A stretch of 64,000 nt of DNA from Nectonema munidae (Eukaryota > Nematomorpha > Nectonematoida > Nectonematidae), in assembly GCA_030549495.1 (NCBI GenBank), contig JAUIRK010000182.1, positions 1-64,000 of the forward strand, given 5' to 3'. A program made the translations under genes and the position numbers. Below are positions 11,471-22,797 of the stretch, piece after piece. Below the pieces are notes generated by a model. The model saw nothing but the letters and a program-made list of their open reading frames with translations. It was not told the DNA's origin and did not search any database. Position 1 is the stretch's first letter, and every line of letters starts with the position of its first letter.

Positions 11471-11773
11471 TGAATCCATACATAATTTCTACCACTGATT
11501 AATTAATCATCCTTTACCTATCATTTCAAAAACAATCTTGCCCTCAACTCATTTCCTTAACAAATTCGTTTAAAAGAAATTTTTAATATAAAAAAGTTTC
11601 CCGCTTCCTAAATAATTTTAAGGATTTCTCTACTACTTTCTTCCTACATAGTACCTACATTTGATATGCTTTTTTACATTAAAAGACATTAACCTACCCA
11701 AATTATTATTAAAAAAAGAAAAAAATAAGCAATAAAATTAATTTATATAAAATGAATTGAAAATCATTAGTGA
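11471..11773. other. continuation of the C-rich, G-poor tract
   Basis: Immediately right of the transposon, to about 11580, the plus strand again has many C and few G, so the transposon appears to sit inside the same tract that starts near 6740. Beyond about 11580 the sequence is ordinary and AT-rich. Confidence 0.4.
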
Positions 11774-12116
11774 TTAAAATTTTCGAAACATTACTTCATC
11801 GGAAAATCCAAACATCAAAGAAGGAGTAGCAAATGGTTTCAGTCGACGAGAAAAAGGTTGAAAACTATCTTCAGTAAAATGTTTGGAACATATTCTAGCA
11901 GACATTGATGGAATCCAGTTAGGTCTATTTATAGCGCGGACCCATCTTTCTAAAAGTTCCTTATTGTTCAAGGGAAATCTAATCATGCAAAACAAAAAAT
12001 TTCGATAAATTATATACTTAAAAAATATCGAGAAATTAAAGAAAAGCTTACTTATAATAAGTCAAACTTTTGTGCCTATAGAAGCGATCATTACAAGCAA
12101 CACACGAACTAACCAT
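11774..12116 (-). CDS. THAP-domain protein, two exons
   Basis: Exon 1 runs from ATG 12116 to 12052 and ends at a GTAAGC donor. Exon 2 starts at 11978 after a TTAG acceptor and ends at TAA 11774. The 73-base intron joins TAT TAT AA to A TTT CCC without breaking the frame. The 89-residue product is a complete THAP zinc finger: C5, C8, the FP at 23-24, W34, C52 with H55-F56 (CSKHF), LKP at 68-70 and the ATP at 72-74 (AVP-like box). THAP domains bind specific DNA through the C2CH zinc site and occur in host regulators and in P-element transposases. Here nothing follows the finger, so it is either a minimal THAP protein, an isoform, or the surviving head of a P-like transposase. No catalytic domain was found downstream. 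Confidence 0.65.
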
Positions 12117-12119
12117 GAT

Positions 12120-12766
12120 TTAAAGATAGGTTAACTAAAATTAAGATATATTTAAACAAAATTATATTATATATAATAATTTAGAATATTATTTTAAACT
12201 AAGTGAAATATGACATATTTGTAGTAGAAGTAAGGATTAAAATATTTGTTTTAGAATAAAAATTTAATTAAAATGAAAAAAATTACATTTATAAAAATTT
12301 TACTTTAAATTCAAATTTACTTTGGAGCTGTTCAGATATTTCAATAGTTTATAGCTAGATCGGAACAATACTCCAAGATAATGAAGGAAAATAGAGGTTA
12401 TATAAAAACACAACCAACCGACAAAAAATAAAAACATTAATGATTTAAAAATATAAAATGTTTTATTAAAGTGAAAACATTTAAAATAAAAATAATTAGA
12501 TATAAAATAATTAACATTTTTATAGATAAAGCAAAAACAAAATTAATACTTGAAAAGCTAAAATTAGGTTAAATAATACTATAAACTAGAAACATTATCA
12601 TATATTTTAATAATTACTAATATAAAAAATTATATAATTGTTTTAATATTTGTAAATTAGATACAAAAAATGCTGAAGGACTTTCAAATACATACAAATA
12701 TATTCCTTATTTACAAATAAAGACTTTAAATTAAATACTTAAAATAAAAAGACAGAGAGAATATTT
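12120..12766. other. AT-rich stretch, nothing recognised
   Basis: Very AT-rich, with no frame or terminus that I can support. Confidence 0.4.
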
Positions 12767-13040
12767 AAGAAGAAGAAGAAGAAGAAATTTATTTGGCAAA
12801 ATAAACGATACTAAATTACAGAAAAAAAATTATTAGTTAAAGCTGTTCATTAATTCGACAAAAAAAACTAAATATAATAAATCTTAAAACGCGAGCATAT
12901 TCAAAAGGCCTTAAGCCGCTGAGATTAAAATCCTATAAAGGTTTATAAATTTTACACTAATTATGATTTTTGCATTAAAATGATAAAAATATACAAAAAA
13001 GAGAAAACACACATGTTAAAATTATTTATATAAAATATAT

Positions 13041-13217
13041 GTAAAAATGAACAAAATATTACCTACATATTAATTATAAGATTAAAATATATGCACAAAT
13101 ATGTAGAAATGTAAAAATGAAACAAAACATTACCTGCATATTAATTATAAGATTAAAATATATGTACAAATATGTAGAACTGTAAAAATGAAACAAAACA
13201 TTACCTACATATTAATT
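13041..13217. repeat. 70-bp tandem repeat, about 2.5 copies, in the LINE 3' UTR
   Basis: Units begin at 13041, 13111 and 13182 with GTAAAAATGAA and share ATTACCT(A/G)CATATTAATT and ATATG(C/T)ACAAATATGTAGAA. They lie between the end of the LINE coding region and its tail. Confidence 0.7.
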
Positions 13218-13357
13218 TCATTGATAATATTAAAGAAAACAATAAAATATTTATAGATTTTGCTTAAATGGTTATTAACAAAAGAAAAGAATTCAAAAAA
13301 GTATTACCTAAGAAATACATATGAAAACAGCAAGAAAAAAAATTTATAATAAAAAGA

Positions 13358-15360
13358 CTAACTTTGACAAGCATAGCAATATGCTTTTTTGCAAGTTGCA
13401 TCATATTGATGAATGTGATATTCCTTAATCTTATATTTGAAATTATACATGGAAGTATAAACAAGGTCCAATTCATGAAGAAAATCATTCCAAAAAAGTA
13501 TAACCCTATATTTCAAAAAAGTTTTTGACTTTCGATGTATATAATATGGAATAGCACATTTTTCTGAGGATCTCAAAAAATATTGTGTATGTTGACAGTT
13601 GGATGAAAACCAATTTTCAAAGATTGAGGGGAGTGTTTTATTACTAAATTTATAAACAAACTTTGACATTTGAATAGTATATATATCTTTTAATTTCAAT
13701 AAATTATAATGAATAAAATAGTATGTGGTATGACTATTGTATTTTAATCTAAAGACAGTCCTTAAGGTACTTTTTTGTAGTTTTTTAAGTTTGGAAATAT
13801 TTGTATGTCCCCAATTTATTACACTGTAATACAGATGTGGTAAAACTAAGGACATATATAACAATAACTTTATGTCAACAGTAAATTCATTCTTAAATCT
13901 TCGTAATATTCCATGTATACTATTCAATTTTATTGATAAAAGATTCACATGATCGTCCAATGACAACTTTTAATTAATAAAAAAAACTAAAAAATATGTT
14001 TTGTTCACAAACTCAATACCTACTTTATTCAATTTCAAGTTATGATGAACCTTTCTTTTGTATGAAAATAACATAGCCTTACACTTTGAAGAATTAACTT
14101 TTAGAGAATTAAAATTGCCCCAATTCATGACTGAAATTATGTTTGAGCATATTTGATCTGATATATTATCAACATCTTTCCTAGTGTTTTCAATTTTTGA
14201 AAGAGGATGAATAAGAGTTATATCGTCAGCAAAAAGATAAAAGAGCAATGATTTGAATAGGGATATCATTGATGTAAAGACAAAACAAGAGCAGGCCTAA
14301 AATAGACCCCTGAGGAGATTAATCCGATAGAAGATTTCGTATTGTTCACATAAACAAGTTGCTTTCTAGATGAAAAATACGACTTGAAAAAAGCTAATGC
14401 TGAGTCAGAAAAACCAAAATGTTCTAGCTTTATAAGTAGTTTATCATGCGAAATATTGTCGAAAGCCTTTGACAGATCCAAAAATACCGCTAACACATCA
14501 TTAGTTTGTTCTAAATAATGTTGAATATTTTGTATAAACAGAGCATGAAGATAATCTGTGTTATAATTCGATCTAAATTCAAACTGGTTTCTAAAAAGTA
14601 GGTTATTCTTTTCTATATAGGAATATATCTGTTTAAAAAGAATTTTTTCAAAAACGTTCGAAATGGTATTAATCAAACTAATAGGTCTATAATTATCAAC
14701 TAACGACCTATTTCCTTTTTTAAAAACTGGTATAACTTTTGCTAATTTGAATGCACTTGGATAAACGCTGTACTCAATACATGAATTAAAAGCAATGACC
14801 AAAAATTTTATAATATCGCTTATTATCAAACTTAATTTGTATACACAGAGATTGTTAACATCAGAGGACTTTTTAGACTTTATGTCGTTTAATGCAATAA
14901 GAACATCATTGTAGTTAACTTTTGAGAAATGGAAAGAATGATTAGCAATGTTAAGGTATTTGATGAATTCGTTATTAGAGGTATCATCAATAATATCATT
15001 GGTAGATAGAAAATGCTCATTAAAATAGTCGGTTATGACTTTCTTATTTTTTTCAATTTTTCCGTCAATTTTGATGGGAAAATCATTCTCCTTCTCAGAT
15101 TTTATTATTTTATTTATCTTATCCCAAACATTTTTTAGAGGTTCTTTACACTCGAAAATTTTGTTAAAGTAGTCATGTTTCAACATTTTAATTTTAGCTT
15201 CAACCTTATTTCTATAAAAAATAAACTTGCTTTTTGTATTTTCAGCATTCTTTTTCAACTTTCTATGATAGCAATATCTTTTTTTAATCAAATCAAGCAC
15301 ATCCTTTGTTATCCAATTGTAAAACTTTTGTTTATATTTATGTTGAGAAAATATTGTCAA
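13358..15360 (-). pseudogene. LINE ORF2 reverse transcriptase, broken
   Basis: The first block (15360-14266, 364 codons) has NYRPISLINTISNVFEKIL, then FLDLSKAFDNISHDKLL (first catalytic Asp) and FSSRKQLVYVNN. A small deletion and frameshift in the GVPQGSILGP turn near 14310 shift it to a second block. That block (14269-13970) carries FADDITLI with the paired Asp, then NSLKVNSSKCKAMLF. Another frameshift near 13968 leads to the third block (13966-13358), with LLYMSLVLPHLYYSVINWG, typical of the thumb region, and a Cys-bearing end (CYACQS). Reverse transcriptase copies the LINE RNA at the target site. At least two frameshifts make this copy inactive. Confidence 0.8.
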
Positions 15361-15439
15361 GCGATTTAGGACTATGTTGATAATTGCGGGTAAAAAACCA
15401 TTGCCAAATGTGGATCTTATCTTTTTATCTGTTTCTGTA

Positions 15440-15625
15440 AAACTATTATTATGTCTTCTTATGTATGTTTATTTTGTTTTATGAATAAAGTGTCACTTGA
15501 TGAGCAACACTATAAGGGACTTTGATTAGTCTTGTGTCAGTGTGCTCACGTATCCCATTACATTGTTTTGTAAGCTTAATATACTTTAAACCCCAATAAA
15601 TCTTTCTTTCTTTCTTCTTTCTTTC
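15440..15625 (+). mobile_element. LINE 3' end, + strand, (TTTC)n tail
   Basis: AATAAA at 15595-15600 is followed at once by a (TTTC)n/(TTC) tail. The preceding 150 bases are unlike the surrounding DNA, but no coding part remains. The left boundary is a guess. It abuts an oppositely oriented LINE 3' end. Confidence 0.45.
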
Positions 15626-15640
15626 AAGCTTAAAAAAATA

Positions 15641-15800
15641 AAAGAAGAAGAAGAATTTATTGAAATGTACAATTTAGAATAAAAAAATTACAGTAAATTT
15701 ATTAAAAATTCAGTAGTTGAGCACACTCAAGGCTAATTAAAGCCGCTAATTAATGTCACTCTCAAAAAAAATAAAAGGGAGGGAATCAGCGTTTGAATGT
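15641..15800 (-). mobile_element. LINE 3' end, minus strand, (TTC)n tail
   Basis: On the minus strand GCGGCTTTAATTAGCC is followed by TGAGTGTGCTCAAC, then CAATAAA and (TTC)n. The arrangement is the same as in the LINE at 12767-15366, so it is a truncated relative. Confidence 0.55.
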
Positions 15801-16555
15801 AGTAAATTAATATTGAAGTAACCACAGATTACCGAACTAATAAACAAATAAAGTTTGCAAAGAAAAACAGAAAAAATAGAAGAAAAAACAAGAAGACGGG
15901 GACTATAAAAAGACAGAAAGGTTGACAAATGAATAATAAATTCTTCTGAAGACACATTGTGAGGCTTTAATTATCTTTTTGTGTTCTCTTGATGTACCTT
16001 GATTTTTTCAATACTCCTTTATTAGATTTTTTATTTATAAATTAAGAAAAATTTAAATATTATTTTTCCAATCAATATTATTCTGATTTTTTTTTCCCAA
16101 TCCAATTTTTTAATGACCTCCCTCATTATATTCCTTCTGGTTTGTATTTGAGGTTAGCAGGTTCAGATTTAATAAATTTTTTGACTACTACATAGATTAA
16201 TTTTCAAAAAATATCACAATCAGATCTGCAATAAATTTTTTATTTGAATTACATAAGAGTTCTATAAAGAAATAATTAATATTTTGAGGAAAATCATGCG
16301 AAAAAGACGACCTCTCTGTCACTTAGGAATTGGAAAAAGCCTGTAACCAATAATAAAGGTTTTAAACATAGGAATATTTGTAGTGAGAAAGATCCAAATG
16401 AAAAGAAGTGTTCATCGAGTTTATAATGAATTAAATTATATCATAAATATATACTTATTGTAATTCTGCATACAAATATTATGTACTCTTGTATTTGATT
16501 ATCATAACTAAGCGTACACAGTGTGAAAGACCAGTTTCTATGAGTCCAAACAATT
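15801..16555. other. AT-rich stretch, nothing recognised
   Basis: No supported gene or terminus. Confidence 0.35.
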
Positions 16556-16845
16556 GTTGACGGCTAGTTGGTTGATGCTCACGCACAGCCACTGGACGTC
16601 AGTTCAAACCTCAAGTTTGAACACCAAAGTGGAACTGATGAGGATTTCCGAATGAGGTATATCAAATCTTACATCTAGCAAAATCTGAATAGAAAGTTGA
16701 AGATTGTCTGCCTAGTCATTTGTACATGGAATAGTAACCATCGTATACAGGTTGTAGATGAATCATCGTAGTATACAGGTTGGAGATGAATCATCATAGT
16801 ATACAGGTTGGAGATGAATCATCGTAGAATACAGGTTGGTGATGT
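16556..16845 (+). mobile_element. tRNA-derived SINE with a 28-bp repeat tail
   Basis: The head has a box-A-like GGCTAGTTGGTTGATGC and, about 40 bases on, a box-B-like CAGTTCAAACC, the internal RNA polymerase III promoter of tRNA-derived SINEs. The body (GAGGTATATCAAATC) is followed by four copies of a 28-bp unit beginning TATACAGGTTGGAGATG (starts near 16743, 16771, 16799, 16827). A second body-plus-tail copy lies at 22798-22905. Confidence 0.6.
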
Positions 16846-16869
16846 TATATATATATAACTCTTACACAG

Positions 16870-17150
16870 TCTGATCATATTTTCCTCTTCTTTTTCTTAC
16901 ATTGCTTCAACGTCCTTATTTCCATCAACCTCAATCCCTACCAACCGCTCTCAATTGCTCATCTTGCATATTCACACACCCTTTCGACTCTTCTTATTCC
17001 ACTGCAATGCTTACTTTCCAAGCCAACACTGATGTTTACAACAATGAATTTCCTCCCATCGACGTCTTCCTGCATCCAAATCAAATGTTATATCTTACAC
17101 GATCAAACTGTTTTAATCATTAAATCAATTTTCTTTTAATTATTCAATCA
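16870..17150. other. second C-rich, G-poor patch
   Basis: The plus strand is again poor in G and rich in C, as at 6740-8588. A 73-codon plus-strand frame (16902-17123) spans it, but its Pro/Ser/Thr-rich composition follows from the base skew, so I do not call it a gene. Confidence 0.35.
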
Positions 17151-17599
17151 TGTGACGTTAACCTATCTTGGTTTGTTCACTTTTTTTAAATAAATCCTTT
17201 TTATAATTTTATTTTTTTATAATTTAGAATTTATTTTATTATTTATAAGATATTATAATGAGCCTCAATGGTTGTTAGGGTGTACCTCTCAGCTTAACAA
17301 TTCAAGGTCAAGGGGTTCGATCCCCTAGGCTTTCAAAAACAAATTAACAAAACTGATTAACCATCTTAACCCTATACGCCCCCCCCCCCTCCACTAAAAA
17401 ATTAATTGTAGAAAATTGGCTGAATCATATCCCTTCAAATTTTGTGACTTTTCCTAAAATCGCTATCTGCATCTTTTGAAACGATTTTCATGGTAGTTGA
17501 ATGACCCCTTCATGTCCAAAACTGTCAATCAAAATAAAAAATTAAAATTTTTCAGCAAAATTTTGATATTATCTGTACTTAACCTTATAACTTAGGATC

Positions 17600-19335
17600 T
17601 ATATTATATAATACCCTAAAAATTTATAATTATATACAGTTTGGAACGCATAACACTTTATATATTTAATTTTTTCAATAATCATGGCTAATTTTTAGAA
17701 AATCTCAATCAAAATTTTGATGATCAAAAATATATCTAATAAAATATACCTTAAAATTTTACATAAAATATATGTTTTTATACTAAATCGGTCATGCTGT
17801 TTTCATTTCTGGACTCATTTTTTACATTTAGGATTTGAAAATACCTATAAGTATTAATCAAATTTGCGGTTTACTTCTGAAAATTGTCTCCAAGAAGATT
17901 CCTTCACATTTAACATAAAATATATGTGTTATCCTAAATCGGCCATGTTGGTTTCATTTCTAGACTAATTTTTTACTTTTAGGATCTGGAAATACCTATA
18001 AGTGTTAATCAAATTTGCGGTTTACTTCTAAAAATTGTCACCAAAAACATTCATTCAAATTTTACAATGAAATATATGTTTTATACTAAATCAACCATGC
18101 TGTTTTCATTTCTGAACTCATTTTTCAAATTTAGAGATTTTTAAATACCAGTCAAAATTTGCGGTTTACTTCTAAAAGCTATCTCTTAATATATTCTCTC
18201 AATTTTACATGAAATATTTGTTTTTATACCAAATCGATTATGCTGTTTTCATTTTTGAACCTATTTTTTACATTTAGGATTTGAAAATACCTATAAGTAT
18301 CAAATTTGCGGTTTACTTCTGAAAATTGTCTGCAAAAACATTCATTCAAATTTTACAATGAAATATATGTTTTATACCAAATCAACCATGCTGTTTTCAT
18401 TTCTGAACTCATTTTTCAAATTTAGAGATTTTAAAATATCAGTCAAAATTTGCGGGTTACTTCTAAAAGCTATCTCCAAATATATTCTCTCAATTTTACA
18501 TGAAATATTTGTTTTTATACCAAATCGATCATGATGTTTTCATTTTTGAACCCATTTTTTACATTTAGGATATGAAAATACCTATAAGTATTAATCAAAT
18601 TTGCGGTTTACTTCTGAAAATTGTCTCTAAAAATATTCTCTTGAAATATGTTTTTATACCAAATCAATCATGCTGTTTTCATTTCTGAATTCATTTTTTA
18701 CATTTAGGGTTCAATTTTTGCAGTTTGAATTTGAAAATACATATAAGTATCAATTAAATTTGCGTTTAGTTCTAAAATTTGTTTTTATAGCAATTAGATC
18801 ATGATGATTTCATTTCTGAACACAGTTTTCGCATTTAGAGGTTTTACTGCTAGTGTCAATCAAATTTGCAGTTTATGTCTGAAAACTATATCCCAAAATA
18901 TTCTCTCTAATTATACATGAAATATATGTTTTTATACCAATTCGACCATGATAATTTTTATTTCTGAAATCATTTTTTGCATTTAGAGGTTTTAAATGTC
19001 TGAAAGTGTCAATCAAATTTTCTATTTACGTCTAATGTCTACAGAAATATTTTTAAAATTTAAATAAAATATCTGTTTTTATGCCAAATGGAAGATGCTG
19101 GTTTCATTCTTGGACTCAGGTTTGGCATTTATAGTTTTAAAATATCTGAAAGCTTGAATCAGATTTGCGGTTTACTTCTAGATACTGTCTTCAAAAATAT
19201 TTTCAAAAAAATAAAATATCTGTTTTATACCAAATCGACTATGCTTATTTTATTTCTGTACTGGATTTTGGATAATACGGTTAAAAAATATCTCGAAGTG
19301 GCAATTGAATTAGTAATGTATGCCTGAAAATCAGT
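17600..19335. repeat. satellite array A in copy 1, about 11 monomers of roughly 150 bp
   Basis: Successive AAATCGGTCATGCTG-like motifs lie near 17783, 17935, 18098, 18229, 18379, 18520, 18660, 18790, 18938, 19084 and 19229. Each is followed by TTTCATTTCTGAACTC, GAAAATACCTATAAG and AATCAAATTTGCGG. Monomers are visibly diverged, and some are shortened. Confidence 0.85.
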
Positions 19336-19762
19336 TCTGTAAAAAAATTTCAAAAAATAGCTGCATATTAGGTATATAGTAAAAAAAATAAAACGTATTA
19401 TAAAATCTTTTGAAAATTTGTATGAGAGAAGGAACTAAGTTGAAAACTAATTGAAAAGAGAACATGTGATCAAAACAAATAATTAAAAAAAATATGTATC
19501 TTTACTAAATGGTAAGATCTACCGTGTTCAAATGAACTAGGAAGTGGTTTAATTATATACTTCAAAAAAGATTTTGACTGTGAAAAAGAGTTCCTCTTTT
19601 ACAAATGAAAAATATTTAAATCTATAGCTTATCATCTAGGATTACAGTTAACATTTAGCTAAGATGGGTAGGAAATCTGAAAATTTAGAATAGGTCAGAT
19701 TTATCAAAAATGGCACAGATGCCAATATGTGAGAATTTAGTCACTATCAAGATATTTTTAAT

Positions 19763-19969
19763 TTAAATTGAATTTGTCCATCTTTTTCCTTTTGTGTCAA
19801 AGAGATAATTTTTTAGATGAAAAACGTTGACAACTTTTTGTAATTGAACAATCAACATCACGAATGATTCATCAGAAAAAAACCTTTGAAATGAGATTGG
19901 TTGACAAATATTCAGGCCTGAGAGGAAAAAAGTAATTTTATCGTTATAAAAAAATTTTTGAACACACAT
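19763..19969 (-). pseudogene. piggyBac transposase N-terminal remnant, copy 1
   Basis: A 68-codon minus-strand frame reads FFLSGLNICQPISFQRFFSD, then ESFVMLIVQ. This resembles the start of the piggyBac transposase domain (FxGxxGLN...Pxx(F/Y)FxLFFxDExxxxIVxxTN). The matching stretch in copy 2 (33034-32834) keeps the same FFxESFVMxIVQ core. Known piggyBac proteins cut and rejoin DNA at TTAA with three catalytic Asp, none of which is present here. The match is by eye and short; the TTAA termini make it more believable. Confidence 0.4.
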
Positions 19970-20269
19970 TGAAGAATATAAATTTCTAAGGAAAAAAGAG
20001 CTACCAAGAAAGGATCATCATAGAATGAATACCAAAATTACATTCTGTAAATTATAATATGACGTAGAGACTACGAGCCGATAACGAATTTGTAGCCAAA
20101 AAGATGGAGATCCTATCGAGTTACATAAGTTACTGTTGAATGAAATATTTTGAGTGAATTAAACACCTAAAGTTGGTTTATTAAATAAATTAAGAAAATA
20201 ATTACCAGAGAAAACTACAAGTAGAAGTTATTTTTATGTTTATATATTTGACATTGATTTACAGGTTTA

Positions 20270-20890
20270 ATTGATTTTTTGACAGGTTTTATTGATTTCA
20301 TAAAAAATGAACATCACCATTAAATTCTGCATACTTGAAATGTATAAAAAAATTTAAAAGAATCAATTTTTTGACAAGTTTGCTTGATTATCATAAAAAA
20401 TGAATATCACCACTGAATTCAGCATATTTGAAAATGGGTATACATGTGCAAAAAACTTTATATATTTATTTAGATAAAAAGTTCCTTTTTGAGATGAGAT
20501 GTCACATTTAGATCAATTTTTAGACAGGTTTGATTGATTTTTATAAAAAATGAATATCACTACTAAATTCAGCATATTTGAAAATGGGTATACATGTGTA
20601 AAAAACTTTATAAACTTATTTAGATAAAAAGTTCCTTTTTGAGATGAGCTGTCAAATATAAATCAATTTTTTGACAGGTTTGATTGATTTTTATAAAAAA
20701 TGAATATCAGCACTGAATTCAGCCTATTTGAAAATAGGTATACATGCGTAAAAAACTTTATATAATTATTTAAATAAAAAGTTTCTTTTTGAGATGAGCT
20801 GTCAAATATAAATCAATTTTTTGACAGGTTTGATTGATTTTGATAAAAAATGGACATCACCACTGAATTCAGCATAGTTGAAATATATAG
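20270..20890. repeat. satellite array B in copy 1, about 5 monomers of 150 bp
   Basis: TTGACAGGTTTGATTGATTT recurs at 20521, 20671 and 20821, exactly 150 bases apart, with shorter diverged units before. The unit also has CACTGAATTCAGC, GAAAATGGGTATACATG and GTTCCTTTTTGAGATGAG. Confidence 0.85.
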
Positions 20891-21060
20891 GTAACATTAA
20901 AAATATTTATAAAAACTTATTAATATCTGAGAAAAATAGGGGGGGGGGGCACTTTACGCCCCCCCAGCACTTGAGCGGACAAATTTTGCCCAGCACTAAT
21001 AGGATTAAGCATAATGCGAGCTTACGGCTGAAAGATCTCCAAACAACAGCAAGATATTAT

Positions 21061-21679
21061 TTATTTTTTATATTACTAAATTATATGAGTTGCCTTGCAA
21101 GTTCACGGGAGACAAAATTATATAACACTTTTTATTAAACCTTTCCCAGGGACGAATTGCTTTTATTAATTTTTCATTAGATTGAACAAACTGTGGCTTA
21201 ACATAACGGCAAATATGAAAACCAATGCAGACGCTACGCCACTGAAAACCGCAAGTTCCTAGATCTAACAAAAGCCACGAGTCGAATAACTCCAGGATAA
21301 GACACCTATTGTGTAAAGTTTTCAGTTCCTCTAAAGATATTGGACAAAAAAAAACTTTTTTTTTCGATTGCCAGACCTCCTTCATACTTAAATATCTGTG
21401 TCTTTATTTTAAGTATTTATCTAATACCTTATAAATTTAAATTCTTTATGTGTAAATACGGAATATATTTGCGTACGTAATATGTTTATATGCCCAATTA
21501 TAAAAAGTGCATCTAAACACCTCTTTTTCTCAGATATTAATAATTTTTTATAAATATTTTCAATGTGATATATATATTTCAAATATGCTAAATTCAATGG
21601 TGATCTCCATTTTTAATAACAGACAGTTATAACAATAGCATTATATTATTAGAATTGGACGAAAATATATCATTTAACA
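21061..21679. other. stretch with one hAT-like terminus, otherwise nothing firm
   Basis: GCTACGCCACTG at 21233-21244, read inverted, is CAGTGGCGTAGC, the hAT terminus type seen at 44531 and 45310. A partner and a target duplication were not found. A 105-codon minus-strand frame (21385-21068) overlaps it and is probably chance. Confidence 0.35.
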
Positions 21680-22660
21680 TGGTTGTTAAGGAGTGAGGAT
21701 TGAATCCTGTGGAACACCCAATGTTATAAGAAGTTCAGATGATTTTGAATCTTTGATAAAGACAGATTGTTTTTGATTAGAAAAATAGAATGCAAAGAAC
21801 TGGACTGTGCGATTATTTAAACCATATTGTGATAATTTTTGTAATAAACCATGAGAAACGCTGTTAAACAGGTGACAAAGATCTAAAAAATGCAGATACC
21901 TAAAAAAAGATCCTCTTTTTTCTCAAGATTCCTATTTATTCTATCGATAAACAACATATTATTAATATTCTTATAGTTGAGTGCAACTTTCTGAATAAAA
22001 ACTGCATATTGTGTTACAAATTATTATCTTCAAGATACACAAGTTGTTTAGGCATGATTTTTTTTACATTTTAATGAGTCAGATAGTTAGCTATTGTAAC
22101 AGAATTACCTTTTTTTTTATGGGAATGACCTTGGTTTGTTTGAAAGAAGAAAGGAAAGGAAAATAAGTGGCTTGAAGTCAAAGTTAAGTGGTATAAGTTA
22201 TATCACTTACGAGTTTAATGTGATATGTATGGTTATTACGAATGAATCTTCGCCATTACTGGATCTAAGATCTCTGATTGCCAAAATAATGTCATCCATA
22301 GATATAGATTCACGTGGGAAAGTAGAAGAGAGCTTTGAAGAATTCAATAACTTTTTAAATATTGTAAGAGGTTAAACTGTGAGACAAAATTCTTATTGAA
22401 TAAATAAGAAAACTCTTAAGAATCTGTTACTTTTTTCTAGTTTCAAAGAATTATTTTTTTCTTTATCATCCGATCTATGTAAAAATTGATTTATTATATC
22501 CCATGAGAATTTATTCTTGTTATAACTACCCTGCAAAGAAAATATATTTATAAAATAGTCTTTTTTAATTCTTCTTATTTTCAAAAAATATTTATTCTTT
22601 TCAAATATATCAACTTTTGTAATATCGTATGACGTAGCAAAATATGAACAGAAAGTTTCA
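21680..22660 (-). pseudogene. decayed CR1/Jockey-like LINE, linker and polymerase
   Basis: In minus-strand order: KIRRIKKDYFINIFSLQG and a DIINQFLHRS-type stretch (22584-22393); SMDDIILAIRDLRSSNGEDS (near 22300); then SHGLLQKLSQYGLNN, FAFYFSNQKQSVFI and LGVPQDSILTP (near 21880-21690). These are the linker, palm and GVPQGSxLGP turn of non-LTR reverse transcriptase. Several stops and frame changes separate them, and the YADD region and 3' end are missing. Confidence 0.65.
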
Positions 22661-22797
22661 TATTTTTTGATTTTTTAAAGAATATTTTTCGATTCTTTGA
22701 TTACAGAATTTTATTTTGATTATTTGATAAAATATATTATTTGATATCGTGAAAAAATTTCAAAAATATAGGTAATAACTTATCTAACATCCTCTCC

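Larger units (their letters stand above)
12767..15366 (-). mobile_element. CR1/Jockey-like LINE, 5'-truncated
   Basis: Minus-strand element. Reverse transcriptase frames run from about 15360 to 13358. A roughly 570-base 3' UTR follows, containing a GCGGCTTAAGGCC motif, AATAAA at 12793-12788 and a (TTC)n tail read as (AAG)n at 12767-12787. There is no endonuclease domain; the copy starts within the linker upstream of the polymerase, so it is 5'-truncated near 15366. Tail and UTR motifs resemble those at 15641-15800, 28780-28960 and 39070-39331, although the coding regions are diverged. Confidence 0.8.
17370..21004 (-). mobile_element. piggyBac-family element with two internal satellite arrays, copy 1
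   Basis: It is bounded by TTAA at 17366-17369 and TTAA at 21005-21008. The left end reads CCCTATACGCCCCCC; the right end inverted reads (C/T)CCTATTAGTGCTGGGC. A run of C or G lies close inside each end. The interior holds a roughly 150-bp satellite array (A), a middle with a piggyBac-transposase-like remnant on the minus strand, and a second 150-bp array (B). Copy 2 lies at 31126-34565. The SINE at 45126-45302 shows the empty site with a single TTAA. As a whole it has no intact gene, so it must have moved, if at all, with transposase supplied elsewhere. Confidence 0.75.
17257..21050 (+). mobile_element. tRNA-derived SINE split by a piggyBac insertion
   Basis: The left part (17257-17369) has CAATGGTTGTTAGGGTG (box-A-like) and GGGGTTCGATCCCC (box B). 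The right part resumes at 21009 with GCATAATGCGAGCTTACGGC. The same order, uninterrupted, is present at 45126-45302, which proves the split. The SINE is flanked by the 10-bp direct repeat AAGATATTAT (17247-17256 and 21051-21060), its own target duplication. Confidence 0.8.

Noticed and set aside
16743-16845. CRISPR-like spaced repeats
   Set aside because: The 28-bp units are directly adjacent without spacers and follow a tRNA-derived SINE body; the context is eukaryotic.
17257-17335. functional tRNA gene
   Set aside because: Box A and B are present but the sequence does not close into an acceptor stem, and a second copy with the same tRNA-unrelated body exists; it is a SINE.
21068-21385. 105-codon minus-strand frame as a gene
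   Set aside because: It overlaps a hAT-like terminus and matches no family; probably chance or inner MITE sequence.
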